From the NCBI RefSeq assembly GCF_038396675.1, contig NC_088922.1, forward strand, positions 5,157,501 to 5,221,500: DNA of 64,000 bases, in the 5' to 3' direction. The position numbers and the translations under genes were made by a program. The notes beneath the pieces are model-generated. The model was not told the origin of the DNA. It made no database searches and saw only the letters and a program-made list of their open reading frames with translations. This DNA comes from Hydra vulgaris (Eukaryota; Cnidaria; Hydrozoa; Anthoathecata; Hydridae). Positions 25,485 to 40,520 of this stretch are shown here, piece by piece (within the stretch, counting starts at the first letter, position 1; the number at the start of each line of letters is the position of its first letter).

Positions 25485-26979
25485 AATAAACCTCGAAGCA
25501 AAAAATATAGCACCTAAACTAAATATAAACAAACAAATCAATATAATTGCCAAGCCAGAAGCATTCATTACATTAAAAGACCACGAAACAATTTTGATAA
25601 TCAAAAACCTTGCCGCCTATTAAATCCAGCAAAAAGTGAACTCGGCGTTGTCAGCAAAACATACCTAGATAAAATCAACAAGGAAATAAGAAAGAAGTTA
25701 AACCAATGGAAAAACACCGCTGAAAAATCATATAGTTTATAAACATAAGCGACAAGCAACACTGTGTTTATACAACTCGACATCAATTAGTTTTACCCAT
25801 CCATCACAAAAGACATGCTAAACAACGCTTTAATATTTGCAAAACAACACACTAAAATTAGCAATGAAAAAATTAGGGTCATAAATCTTTATTATTTTTT
25901 ATTAATGAAACATGAAGAAAAAAAGGTGTAAAACGATTGTTTTGACGTCACAATAGGATATTTTGACGGAGCCAAAGTGTGTGAACTGGTGGGTTTATAC
26001 ATTCTAGACTCTTTATCCAAAACCATTTCTAAAAATGATATAGGTTTTTACCGAGACGACGGATTGATTGTAATTCGCAAAAAAACTGCCGCACAGTTAG
26101 ACAAAGTCAGAAAAAATATAATTGAGACATTTAAAAATATCGGATTCCAAACAGAGATTCAAACCAATCTAAACAGCGTTAACTTTCTTGACGTAACTTT
26201 TAGTCTTCAAAAAACTCCTACCAATCCTATAAAAAATAACCAACTACTCTGCATTCATACTGCAGATCCCTCTCTCCATTAATGATTGACTATCGCAAAA
26301 AAATTCCGATGAAAAATTGTTCAACTTATCAAAAACAGAATACGAAGTACCACTTAAACAAAACGGTTTTAAAAACTTTAACTTAGAGTACAACCCAAAA
26401 GATAAAACACCCCTCAAAAAAAAAGAAGAATATAATTTGGCTTATACCACCCTACAATAAAAGCGTCTCTATCAATGTTAGCCAAATCTTTTTGCAATTA
26501 ATAGGTTAGCATTTCCCACCTTCAAACCCATTGCATAAACTATTATATCGAAACACCACAAAAGTTAGCTACAGCTGCTCAAACAACAATTTAAAGACCA
26601 TTAAAAGTTACACACAAAAAAAAAAAACAAAAAAAAAACGACTGAAATTTCCCTTGGATCGCAAACAAAAAGAAATCTACCCGCTAAATAAATATTGTAG
26701 AGCGACAAGCATAATTTACAAATAAATACCATCTTCCCAAACACACCCAGAAAAGCATACATTTGTTTATCAGAGGGCGTGTGGAAAAAAAGATATGCGA
26801 ACCACAAGCAATCATTTACAAATAAAAAACTTTCAAATGCAACCACTCTCTCAAAATATATATGGAAAACTAGCGAAAAACTCAAAGAAACACCAGAATT
26901 AACTTGGTCTATCCTAAAAAAGCCCCTGCTTACAACAATACAACAAAAAAATGTTTACTTTGTTTATAAGAAAAAGTAA
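25485..26979 (+). pseudogene. Penelope-like element, reverse transcriptase and partial endonuclease
   Basis: Starts within the reverse transcriptase (PEAFITLKDHE..., then frameshifted NPAKSELGVVSKTYLDK). It continues with FDVTIGYFDGAKVCELVGLY (about 25941) and FYRDDGLIVIRKK (26045), the RT catalytic DD motif, and then FLDVTFSLQ. A degraded spacer follows, and the C-terminal GIY-YIG region is represented by KRYANHKQSFTNKKLSNATTLSKYIW and ELTWSILKK (about 26790-26930). The N-terminus is missing and at least five stops or frameshifts are visible. PLEs are retroelements encoding an RT related to telomerase plus a GIY-YIG endonuclease. Confidence 0.85.
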
Positions 26980-27417
26980 TAATTTTTATTTATAAAAATG
27001 CTGGAGAGCTGCTTAAAAAAAAAATAGAGTTAATTTTTAAATGTTGCAGGAAAATAAATTTCTATTAAGCGACCACAAACCTGAAGATTAGATACACGCG
27101 GTTGTAACAAAAGTTTTTTCCGTATAGGTTTTTTCTGTATATTTTTACGTTACTAATTCCAATTGTATCATAGTCATAAGAAATATATAGTAGGGGGGCT
27201 CAAAAACAAAAATTTTTTATAGGCTAGAGCGGAAAACTTGTCTCTATACATAAGCAAACTCTGTGAAAAATTTCGACACCCTAGTATAATGTTTCCTGTT
27301 CTGGCAAGGGACTTGAAATTTCGAAAATTTAGTAAAATATCAATATTTTAACATATTTTTAGAAATATTTTTTAGGCGTACAGCACTTCGCGGTAATGTG
27401 CAAAAGCTGCACATGTG
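26980..27417. other. Unassigned spacer, target of the hAT insertion
   Basis: No gene seen. The GTTCTGGCAAGGGACTTGAAATTT segment at 27298 resembles GTTCTGGCAAAGAGCCTAAAATT at 30211, on the other side of the hAT insertion. Confidence 0.4.
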
Positions 27418-30152
27418 TAGAGATGGTCGGACATGAGCCAAATTGTGTCCGATGTGCGACCGAGTCAAAAAAATTTTACAAGATGATTGATCGGTTTGAG
27501 TTGAAAAATTTGCCGACCGGGCCGGCATTTCTGGGCCAAATCGATTAAAATTGATTGACTTTTCCGAAAGTGTTCGACTGTTCGGTTGTACGACTTGTTC
27601 AGTATTATTATCTCTCTGGAATTTATTCCATTTTAATCCAAATTATTTACCACAGCTTTAAATTATTTCAAGACTTTTGCTATTGTTTCGCAGTGGAAGC
27701 TATTAAAGTTCCACCACTTATTTGGAACACATCAGGCCGTTGTAGTTCTGAGGGAAGAGAATAGATATTTTACATAAGTGCGAGAGAGTGCAAGGTAAAT
27801 TACCATATTCGGACAGGTGTCCAGAGAATTTCAGAGGAAATATGATTCAGTGTCCAGTTCTGTGTACAGTAAGTGTCCTTTAAGTATTCTGTATGTTGTT
27901 TTGATTATTGTGTTTTGATGTTTCTGGGGTGATTATTTAGTTGACGTTTACCGGAAAATAAATGCGTTACAATTAATAGTTAATTGTTATAGTGGAAATA
28001 TTCATTTTTTCTGGAGATTCTAAGGTATGGTTACTGTATATTTTAGTTTATAGTTTATAGTTGATATCGTTTAAACCTTTGTTTTATCCTAGTTTTTTTT
28101 AAGTTTTTTTATTAAAAATCACGATGTATGCGAAACTATGCTACGGTTGTACTCTTGTTGCCTGTGAACAGATATCTGAAGAGCATGAAACGTGCGCACA
28201 TATAAACGTTAAATATTTTGTTTATTTCGATTATATTGTTATCTTGTTGTAAACTTTTAATGGTCTATTGTTCTATATATGCATCATAGCTTTGTATGTG
28301 ACCGCAGAAAAGTTGAGTAACTCTCCAGGTGTGTTTTTCATGCTTTTTTTCTTGGGAATTATTTTTTGTTTGTGGTTTTATTTTCGATTATTCACCACAG
28401 CTTTAAATTATTTCAAGACTTTTAAAAGTTTCATTCTCCTTGGACTACTGGATATTGGTGAATATTAGTTACACTTTTTCGAGAACTTATTTCACAAAAA
28501 TACAAAATGGCGTATGTTATAAAAGATGTCTATGAGACTTCAGATGAAGTCATTAAACCTAAGGGAATTTTAAATGAACAAATTTCCAGTGGTTCTGTTC
28601 TTTTGAAAGCGAAAACTACTGGTGTAGACAAGTCAGAAGTTTGAATGAATTTTTCTTTGCTCTTCAAATTACATGCCACCAAACCTGTCAAAAATATTGC
28701 GGTTTGAAACATTTGTAAAAAAGCTGTTCACCAAAAGCTAAGTAGCACTACTACTTTGATCAGACATTTAAAAACACATGCCCCAACAGCTCAAGATCCT
28801 TCACAGTCTAATGCGATGTTGAATAGTTGTCTTGCGTTATTTAGTACTGATCTTCGTCCATTTGTAACAACTTATGGGGAAGGATTTGAATCTGTCATAA
28901 ACACTGCTATTCATCTTGGTGCTACTTATCGGGGACATATTACTGCTAAAGACATTCTTCCTTCCAAACACAAAGTTGCTGAAGCCATGAAAACTAGTGT
29001 TTCAAAGTCTAGAATCACAATCAGCCGAATACTCAAAGCGAAACTAGAAAGAAGTGGTGTAGACATAACTACTGACATTTGGGCTGATGATTTTCAGAGA
29101 AACTCATATTTATCGATGACGCTGCATTGAATTGAAAATAATCAAGTAAAGGAAACGGCAATGGTTTTTTTCTGTGTTACCTCCTATTTCAATAACTGTC
29201 ACTGTCGTCTCTCGATATCTCATTGACAATTTTAAAAAGGTAGATGCCTATACTGCTGGCGGACTGAGACGAATAATTTTCACTACTGATCAAGGTTCTA
29301 ATATTTTGAGTGCTTTCAAAGATAGTGGCTTTGTAGTAGCAATAGAAGATATAGACATTCGTCCAGAAATCTTGCAATCGACAAGAATTTCATGTAGCAG
29401 CCACATCTTGAACAATGTTTTGACAAAACTTTTTAAACCATCTGAATTGAAAATTCACTGCTTATCTTTGCATGATCTTCTTCACAATTGTTATCAAGTT
29501 GTTACATTCGTGAAGAGTGGAAATGTGAATGCAAAATTAAGCCGGACTCTAAAAAAATATGTGGCTACACGTTGGAATTCACATCTGGCACTCTTTAAAG
29601 GAGTCCTTCTAATGTATGATGAATTGTTGATTCATTTACGAGGAACTAATAAAATGGTAGCAATTGAGGCAATCGACAAAAATCAGTTGGAGGTTTTGGT
29701 TAAATTTTTAAAAGTTTTCAAAGCTGCAAGTGATGATTTGGAAGGGTCAACCTATCCAACAATTTATATGCCAATTTTGTTAAATTTTAGTATGCAAGAT
29801 TACTTCAAGTCTTTCTCCTCATCTTTTGCACAGATTCCTTTGAACATTACTCCTGAATCAGACAATCCTGAGTCTTATGTAATTGATGATGACACTGACT
29901 TGGCAAACACTCATCCAGTTGAAAACTTCTTGCGTTGGGTTAATGATTCTGCGTTCGAGATTTTTGTTCAATGACTGTTCGGTGATCGATCGGTGTTCGG
30001 TTCGACATTAGTTTTTCTGTCCGGTGTTTGGGGTGTCCGAGTTGTCCGGGTTGTTTGACAAAATTATTGTTGCTCGTGTTTGACCGGTTCGGTGGTTCGG
30101 ACCGTACGAACACGGGCGAACAGAAAAACGTCAATCAGTCCGAACATCTCTA
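27418..30152 (+). mobile_element. hAT transposon, 2.7 kb, intact ends and target duplication
   Basis: TIRs TAGAGATGGTCGGAC / TAGAGATGTTCGGAC. CACATGTG (itself a palindrome) is duplicated directly outside both ends (27410-27417, 30153-30160). Subterminal regions repeat GTCCGA/TCGGAC/GACCGGTTCGG motifs, probably transposase binding sites. The 5' noncoding part holds two copies of CCACAGCTTTAAATTATTTC (27651 and 28397). The transposase inside is broken and lacks its C-terminus, so this copy is non-autonomous. Confidence 0.92.
28507..29974 (+). pseudogene. hAT transposase, truncated and frameshifted
   Basis: From MAYVIKDVYETSDE (28507) the frame runs through a BED-type zinc finger in which the Trp and a Cys have become TGA stops (28642 and about 28707), followed by SSTTTLIRHLKTH. 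Then come DITTDIWADDF (first acidic block), a frameshift near 29170, IIFTTDQGSNIL (second block), CSSHILNNVL and YVATRWNSHL. The ORF ends about 30 codons after DDDTDLANTHPVENF. The hAT dimerisation region with the catalytic Glu block is absent, and the sequence passes straight into the 3' subterminal repeats. Confidence 0.85.
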
Positions 30153-30429
30153 CACATGTGTATGATTAGTTATTGTAAAAAATTTTACACCCCATATAAA
30201 ATTTTTTCTGTTCTGGCAAAGAGCCTAAAATTACACTAAAATCGACAAATCCGCCTTTTTTTCCTTATTTAACTAAAATTTATAAAACATAAATTTGAAC
30301 TGTTATACACTTACATATAAGTTATATAGCATACTATTATAAGAATTAAAAAATAACTACATAAAATTAAGAATACAAAAATGGTAGTTTTGTAAAGTTT
30401 TTAGGTTTTGTACTGTTTCTTGTACCAAA

Positions 30430-31016
30430 TTTCAGGCATGACCTTCCTCGATTTTAGAGTGGAGTGAATTTTTCGGTCCCGTTTTTATGTCTACCTACTT
30501 TTTTTAGAGCCTTGACAACCAATTTTACTGTTCTTTCTATTTCTTTTTTATCACTCTTCGAACGCCGAGGGTTCTGATATGTGTTCTCTTATTAGTTAGC
30601 ATTGCAAGCAGAATGTTTTCTTGAGATGCAAAGTAAGCATTCCGAGAAATTATTGGGCCAATGACGTTGCAGTTAACTTGATCCAAGTATCTAGATGATC
30701 GAATTAAGTTTTAAAGATGCCGCGCTCCATCCGTAATTGAATGATGGATTTTGATGCGAAACCAAGAAGGTGCATACACTCTGAGAACGAACTCTACTAT
30801 GGTACGTAAGTTATTTGATGGTTCTGCAATGTAAACATAAAATCTTAATATTTTGTTGGCTGTTGTCAACCAGCGTGATATGTTTAAGGGGCCTGGATCT
30901 CGCTTAGCAAGACCTGGAGGACATATGTCTGATCTAATGGCGAGAGCAATATCCCTCAAATACCTCTGATCCTTACTCAAATTTGATATATTAACTGATT
31001 TAGTTAACTGGCTCAA
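30430..31016 (-). pseudogene. Fragment of an unassigned multi-copy protein family (middle part)
   Basis: The minus strand encodes LAKRDPGPLNISRWLTTANK, ILRFYVYIAEPSNNL and YAPSWFRIKI, then after a frameshift near 30711 RSSRYLDQVN and PIISRNAYFASQENILLAML. I know this set of motifs from unnamed multi-copy proteins of hydrozoans and aphids that end in a PCHTQAVER block. That block occurs separately, on the other strand, at 35640. Broken by stops. A transposon origin is likely but the reaction is unknown. Confidence 0.6.
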
Positions 31017-31233
31017 ATGTTACCGCTTGAAGCAGGCCATATGCCTTTAAAGATTTTCCAATGCAACCGGTGTAGGGAGTATGTCCGGAGGAAGGGCCAT
31101 CAAGGGATTCAAAAAAGTGGCAAAGGGGCAATACAATATTCCAAATCTTTGACTTATTAAGGCGATGTTACCCAGCCAACATTGACATTCGGGTACCCTA
31201 CGGGGCCTATATGGGTCGTCAAATCGGTCCCGT
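31017..31233. other. GC-richer segment between two element fragments
   Basis: Contains GGTACCCTACGGGGCCTATA at 31192. No gene recognised. Confidence 0.35.
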
Positions 31234-32595
31234 ATGAGAAAAGCAACGGTATCCTTCCGGATCTTGGTCGCGGTTTCTAATAGAAACCACAGAAGTAAAT
31301 TTAAAAAAAGAAACAACAAAGTAAAATTTGAATCTTTTTTAAATTCTCATAATACCTACGTAATAGACAATAATGAACTTACGGAAAGAGAACTGCTGGA
31401 TGCAATGTTTTTGTTAAAACCTAAAAAAAGTTTAGGGTATGATGATATCAGTATTCATGTCATTATAAAATCAATAAAATATATAATAATTCCACTATTG
31501 CATATTTTTAATCTATCTTTTAAACGAGGCGTTTGTCCTAAAAAATTTAAATTGCAAAAGTTGTACCAATTTTCAAATCTGGGGATGCTTCAAACGTCGT
31601 AAACTATAGATCAATTTCGATTTTTCCTTGTTTCTCAAAAATACTACAAAGAACTATGTACGATAGACTTTATTCCTTTCTAAATAGAATTAATATTTTT
31701 TACAACGAAAAATTTGGATTTAAGTCAAGACATTTCACTGACCGTGCCATTATTCACCTTATTTATGACATACGTAAAGCATTTGATGAAAAAAATATAT
31801 ACTGTAGGAGTTTTCTCAGCAAAGCGTTTGACACAGTTGATCATAACGTTCTTCTAGCTAAACTAAAATATTATGGCATAAAAAACTCAAACATTGATTG
31901 GTTTAAAAGTTACTTAACAAATAGAAAACAATATATATCGTATAAAGAAGAAAAATCAAAATATATGACAGTCACGTACGGTGTTTCTCAAGGATCAATA
32001 TTCAGACTACTACTCTTTCTTGTTTATATAAACGACTTACATAAGTTTTCTAATTTTTTAACTACAATTTTTTTGCTAATGACACAAACTTGTTTGACTC
32101 TAATAGTAACATTGACTTCTTATTTGAAATAGTCAATTAGGAACTCACAAATTTCACTGAATGGTTCAAGTCGAATAAACTATGATTAAATATAAGTAAA
32201 ACCGAATACACTCTTTTTCATAGACTCCATGAAAAAAAAAATATTCCAGTAAAACTTTCCTATCTATGTATTGATAATTCTAATAATAAAAAGAGAGCAC
32301 TCGTGCGCGTTCTTAGGAGTATTTCTCGACGAAAATCTTTCATGGCGCGAACACATAAGTATAATAGAAAACAAAATATCGAAAAATATTGGCTCATTAT
32401 ATAAAGCTAAAAGGTTTTTAAAGCAAAACTGTTTAAAAAACATATACTTTTTTTTTTATTCACAGCTACCTTAATTAAGGGAATAATTAAGTTTATTTTA
32501 ATTGTGTTGGTGCTTGGTGCAGCACCAACACAATTAAAATAAAAAAACTACTCAAAAACATGCGAATTATTTCAAACGTAGGTAGTTTAACGCCC
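31234..32595 (+). pseudogene. CR1/L2-like LINE fragment, reverse transcriptase
   Basis: Starts just before the RT (LLDAMFLLKPKKSLGYDDIS), then EKFGFKSRHFTDRAIIHL, FLSKAFDTVDHNVLLAKL, GVSQGSIFRLLLFLVYIND, and C-terminal HSCAFLGVFLDENLSWREHI. The catalytic FADDT block is damaged (about 32070). The reading continues in other frames to YLNYFNCVGAW and STNTIKIKKLLK near 32560. Truncated at both ends. The endonuclease is absent. Confidence 0.82.
32492..32543. repeat. Perfect palindrome inside LINE coding sequence
   Basis: Two 23-bp arms (TTTATTTTAATTGTGTTGGT... and its complement) flank the 6-base loop TGGTGC. The right arm matches the expected LINE codons (STNTIKIK). The left arm overlaps where other copies read YCNIAWGS. 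Confidence 0.9.
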
Positions 32596-33180
32596 TCATA
32601 AGATTTTTTTATTTTTTATTTTTATTGTATATATATTTTTTGCCGTATAAAACAATTTACAATGCGAAAAATAGTTTACATATATAATAAATGGCAAGAG
32701 CAAGAAGAAGACATACTCTGTCTTATCGCCGAGCCCCGTTTACATTTTAGCAATTTTTATTTTTTAAGTTTTTTAAATTTTACTGAAGCCGTCAGTAAAA
32801 TTTAAAAAACTTTAAAAATAAAAATAGCTGAAGCCGTCAGTAAAATTTGAAAAAACATAAACAATAAAATTTGCTAAAACAAAAATATTTCTACAAAGAT
32901 ATTACAAACTATATAATAAGATATTAAAATAGCATAAGTTTGCAATAATAGCATATTTTAATAGGAAGTAAAAGTCAAGAAATCAAAGATAGGTGATGGC
33001 TTTTTCAAAACAAAAGTATGTAAAGACCTTTTCAGATTATTTATATTATTTCATTATCTAATTTAAAAGAAATATTTTAAATCTAAGTTTTTTCTTAATA
33101 AGAAACGTTTACATACTATTTTGAATTGTTCTAAGAGATGTTATGTAGACTGTTATTATTAATAATTGTTTGAAAAATTT
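32596..33180. other. AT-rich spacer with foldback and tandem motif
   Basis: 32760-32820 is a near-perfect foldback (AAGTTTTTTAAATTTTACTG / CAGTAAAATTTAAAAAACTT). Its right arm GCCGTCAGTAAAATTT is repeated at 32834. No gene. Confidence 0.55.
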
Positions 33181-35060
33181 CATTCCATAGAAATGGTCCA
33201 CGATATTGAATTTGGAATGAACTGAGTTTTAAATAGAATCTTGGAACTACAAAATTATCATTTAAAAAATTTGTCGGGTATTAATGAGAAATTTTAGTAA
33301 AGTAGGAGTGAAATTTATTAGAAGACACGTTACGTTGTTCATGTTTTGATTTAAACATGAACAACGTAACTTGGTATATATTAAGTTTATAAACATTGAG
33401 TGCATTTGGGTCAATTAAGAGAGGCTCTTCACGAGCAGTTCTCTTAACGTCAAAAACTATTCTGCATGCAAGTTTTTGTTTACCATAGATTTTTTTAAGC
33501 TTTTTATTGTTGCTACTTCCCCATGTAATATTGCAGTAGGATAGATAACTATGGATGAATGAAAAATGTATAAATTTTAAAGACTTGATATTAAGAAATG
33601 GTTTAACTCTACATAGAACAGAAATATTTTTGCAAACTTTATTTTCAGTAAATTTAATATGAGATTTCCATGATATATTTTCATCTAATATTATTCCCAG
33701 AAAGTGAACATTTGGTTCTTGTTTAATAACTGAATTATTAATAAAGAGATTGGGTAGTTTTAAAGGGAGGTGATCACTTTTACTAGGTTTATGAAACAAC
33801 GCAAATTTAGTTTTCTGTATATTTAATGAAAGTTTATTACAAGTAATCCAATCATTAATTTTTATTAGTTCTTCATTAATTATTTTAAAAAGATCTTTTA
33901 TATTTTTATTTGAGTAAAAAAGATTAGGTCGTCAGGAAACAAAATAAGACTTGAAACGTTTTGAAAACTAAATATAAATCGTTAATGTACAGCAAAAATA
34001 GTAGTGGTCCTAAAATGGATCCCTGGGGAACACCACAAATTATAATTTTTTTTCTGTTCCATTTTCTTTAAACACTATGCATTATTTTCTGTTTGACAGG
34101 TAATTTTTAAACCAGAGTAGGTTATTGTTTAATACCCCATAGAGTTCTAGTATTTTTATAACAATGTCATGGTCAACTGTGTCAAATGCTTTTGACAGAT
34201 CAATAGAAACTCCTAGAGTATAACAATCATTATTAAACCCATCGGATATATAATTTATTAATTCGATTACTGCATGATCCGTTGAATGTTTTTTTTTTTG
34301 AATCCAAATTGTTTATTTACAGTATTTTGTTTTTGGTTAAATAGTTATTAAGTCTATCATACATAATACGTTCTAATAATTTTGAGAAACATTGTAAGAC
34401 AAAAAAAGGTCTATAGTTTGACATAATTGTGTCATTGCTAGTTTTAAAAATAGGTGATATTTTAGCAATTTTTAATTTTTTTGATACAATACCGGATTTT
34501 ATTGAAAGATTAAAAATATGAATTCGAAATTTGTGGTGTTTTTTGAAATTTTATCAGCTAACTTTGGACCAACTTCAAGGAAATAGTCATTGAGGTTTTC
34601 AACAATGATTTCTTTATTACTAGTCATTTTCCCATCAATTAAGAGTTTTTGCGGCAAATTATTGTTCGCACATTTATTTTTACCAATTAACTGCTTATCA
34701 CATTCCAAGTTTTTTGTGTGTTTCCTTGAGTTTTTTCTAACATCTTAGCATAATAAACTTTTTTTGAGTGTTTATTTGTTTTTTCAAACAAGTTTTTATA
34801 ATTTTTGTAATTTGTTTCATTTTTATATGATTTATGTTTTAAATATTTTTCATAAAGTTTTTGTTTCCTCTTAGATGATTTAAGTAATTTTTTGGTCGTC
34901 AAAGGGTTTAAAAGTGAGCTAGAATTTTTTTATTGGAAATGCCAATTCATAGTATATACAAAATTTCGCCAAAAAAAGTTAATACGCCTCATTTACATCT
35001 TGTGATTGTAAAATAAGATTCCAATTAATTTTTTCTGATAAGAGATTTCGAAAGTGCAAC
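33181..35060 (-). pseudogene. CR1/L2-like LINE, minus strand, 5'-truncated
   Basis: Reading from 34902 down: the linker before the RT (NKHSKKVYYAKMLEKTQGNTQKTWNV in two pieces), LPQKLLIDGKMTSNKEIIVENLNDYF, and a damaged RT core with FGF-KKHSTDHAV (about 34290), SIDLSKAFDTVDHDIVIKIL (about 34200) and a degraded GDP-SILGP block (about 34020). Then 33799-33281 gives an intact 172-aa C-terminal piece (VHFLGIILDENISWKSHIKF, SYCNITWGSSNNKKLKKIY). Many stops and frameshifts. Convergent with the plus-strand LINE at 31234. Confidence 0.8.
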
Positions 35061-35104
35061 AAGGTATCTTTAATATACTAAATATAGTGAATGTTTATTA
35101 ACTA

Positions 35105-35371
35105 AACATTTATCAGATCCTTAAATTTATGTACAAAATTGATAGTAAAATAACACCTCAAATATTTAATACCCTTTTTAATAAAATTAATTATTTTTAC
35201 TGTACTAGGTTTTCAAACAAGAACTACATTCAACTCAAAACCAATTATACGGCCACCGAATTCTCTAAACTTAATAACGACATCAAAACTACTACTTCTC
35301 TTCATAAATTTAAAATAATACTTAAACAAAAACTTCTTACAAGAAGAAAAACATTATTGCATCATTATTAA
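35105..35371 (+). pseudogene. LINE C-terminal fragment
   Basis: An 80-aa ORF with the end-of-RT signature of CR1/L2-type LINEs (ITPQIFNTLFNKI, NYTATEFSKLNNDIKTTTSL, FKIILKQKLL). Nothing upstream belongs to it, and it lies opposite in strand to the preceding LINE. Confidence 0.6.
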
Positions 35372-35499
35372 TGGTGCAATCATATTATTTATTAGTGAAA
35401 ATCTTTTAAATATCTAACTTTTGAATACCCTTAATGGTTAACCCTTAATGGTAGCAAGATACGTGTCTTTTTGATAAATCAAGCATCAAGCTTGATCCG

Positions 35500-35796
35500 G
35501 AAGCTTCATCATTCATAAAAATGATTGACTGGTCTGTTGCTTTTGCAACACCACCACCGCTTTTATCAACTGTTTCTAATGATGATCTTAAACATTTCCA
35601 GTTCCACATTGATGTCTTGAGTGGTATTCCATGCCATTCTCAGGCAGTTGAACGTACTATTAAAGACATCTCAGCAACAACTATGAAAGTTTTCGGGCAC
35701 AAATCACGACATGGAATGATTTTGCAGTGTCGTAAATCTCGAGCAGAATTACCGAAAATTGACTCTAAATCTGACTTCTTGAGCCATAACAAATAG
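35500..35796 (+). pseudogene. C-terminal fragment of the unassigned PCH-QAVER family
   Basis: The 91-aa ORF begins MIDWSVAFATPPPLL and contains IPCHSQAVERTIKDIS, KVFGHKSRHGMIL and RKSRAELPKIDSKSDF, the conserved C-terminal block of the family whose middle part lies on the opposite strand at 30430-31016. Ends with a natural-looking stop. Upstream frames are closed. Confidence 0.6.
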
Positions 35797-38393
<2,597 letters not shown>

Positions 38394-38395
<2 letters not shown>

Positions 38396-38818
38396 TTGGG
38401 CCCCTTCTATTTCTCATTTGCATCAATGATTTACATAAAGCTTCGAACTTGATTGGTGTCATGTTTGTAGATGACACTAACATCTTTTTATCTGGTGACA
38501 ACATTACAATATTATTTCAAAATGTGAATATTGAAATAACAAACTTTCTGAATGGTTTAAAATAAACCAGCTTTCACTTAATGTTGAAAAAACTAATTGG
38601 ATACTTGTTCATCCAGTTTATAAAAAAAACTTTCTTCCTTGCAATTTACCATTACTTTTTATTGACAAAGTTCTGATAAAAAGTTTAATTAATACAAACA
38701 AAAATAAATACAACATAAGAAATGATAGTTTAATTCGTCAACCATTTTTTCAAACTAATTTTGGAAAATCAAGCAATTCATTTCGAAAATATACAAGTAT
38801 TTGTATTAATAAATAAAA
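38394..38818 (+). pseudogene. LINE fragment with internal deletion
   Basis: LGPLLFLICINDLHKASNL and MFVDDTNIFLSGD are the RT active-site region (VDDT in place of the usual ADDT). After a frameshift come QLSLNVEKTNWILVH and LPLLFIDKVLIKS. The text then jumps to a C-terminal NKYNIRNDSLIRQPFFQTNF. CR1/L2-like. Confidence 0.7.
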
Positions 38819-40174
<1,356 letters not shown>

Positions 40175-40194
40175 CTATTACAGGGTTCCCACTC

Positions 40195-40270
40195 GGCATG
40201 CAAAGCATGCAGTTGTTTACACAGGCATGCAAAGCATGTAAAAGCATGCATTTTTGTTAATTAAGCATGC
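40195..40270. promoter_or_regulatory. Left subterminal GCATGC array
   Basis: At least five GCATGC or GCATGT motifs, most as GCATGCAAAGCATG pairs. The right end has a matching array. Probable transposase binding sites, by analogy with other hAT elements. Confidence 0.55.
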
Positions 40271-40520
40271 AAAAACAAAAATAATCAATTTTCAAATTAA
40301 GTTTCTAAAATTTCATTTTTAAAAAAAAACATTACAGTGTAGTTTTTGTATAAAGTTTCATTTGAAAAGAAAATGTCTATTAATAAACAATGTTTTAATA
40401 TTATTTACATTTTATTAATCATAATAATTTATACTATTAAATTTATTTAAAACTGCTTTTTGTTTGAAATATTTTGGTTAATTTAGATTTTCTAGATTTA
40501 CTTCAAACTAAAATATATAA

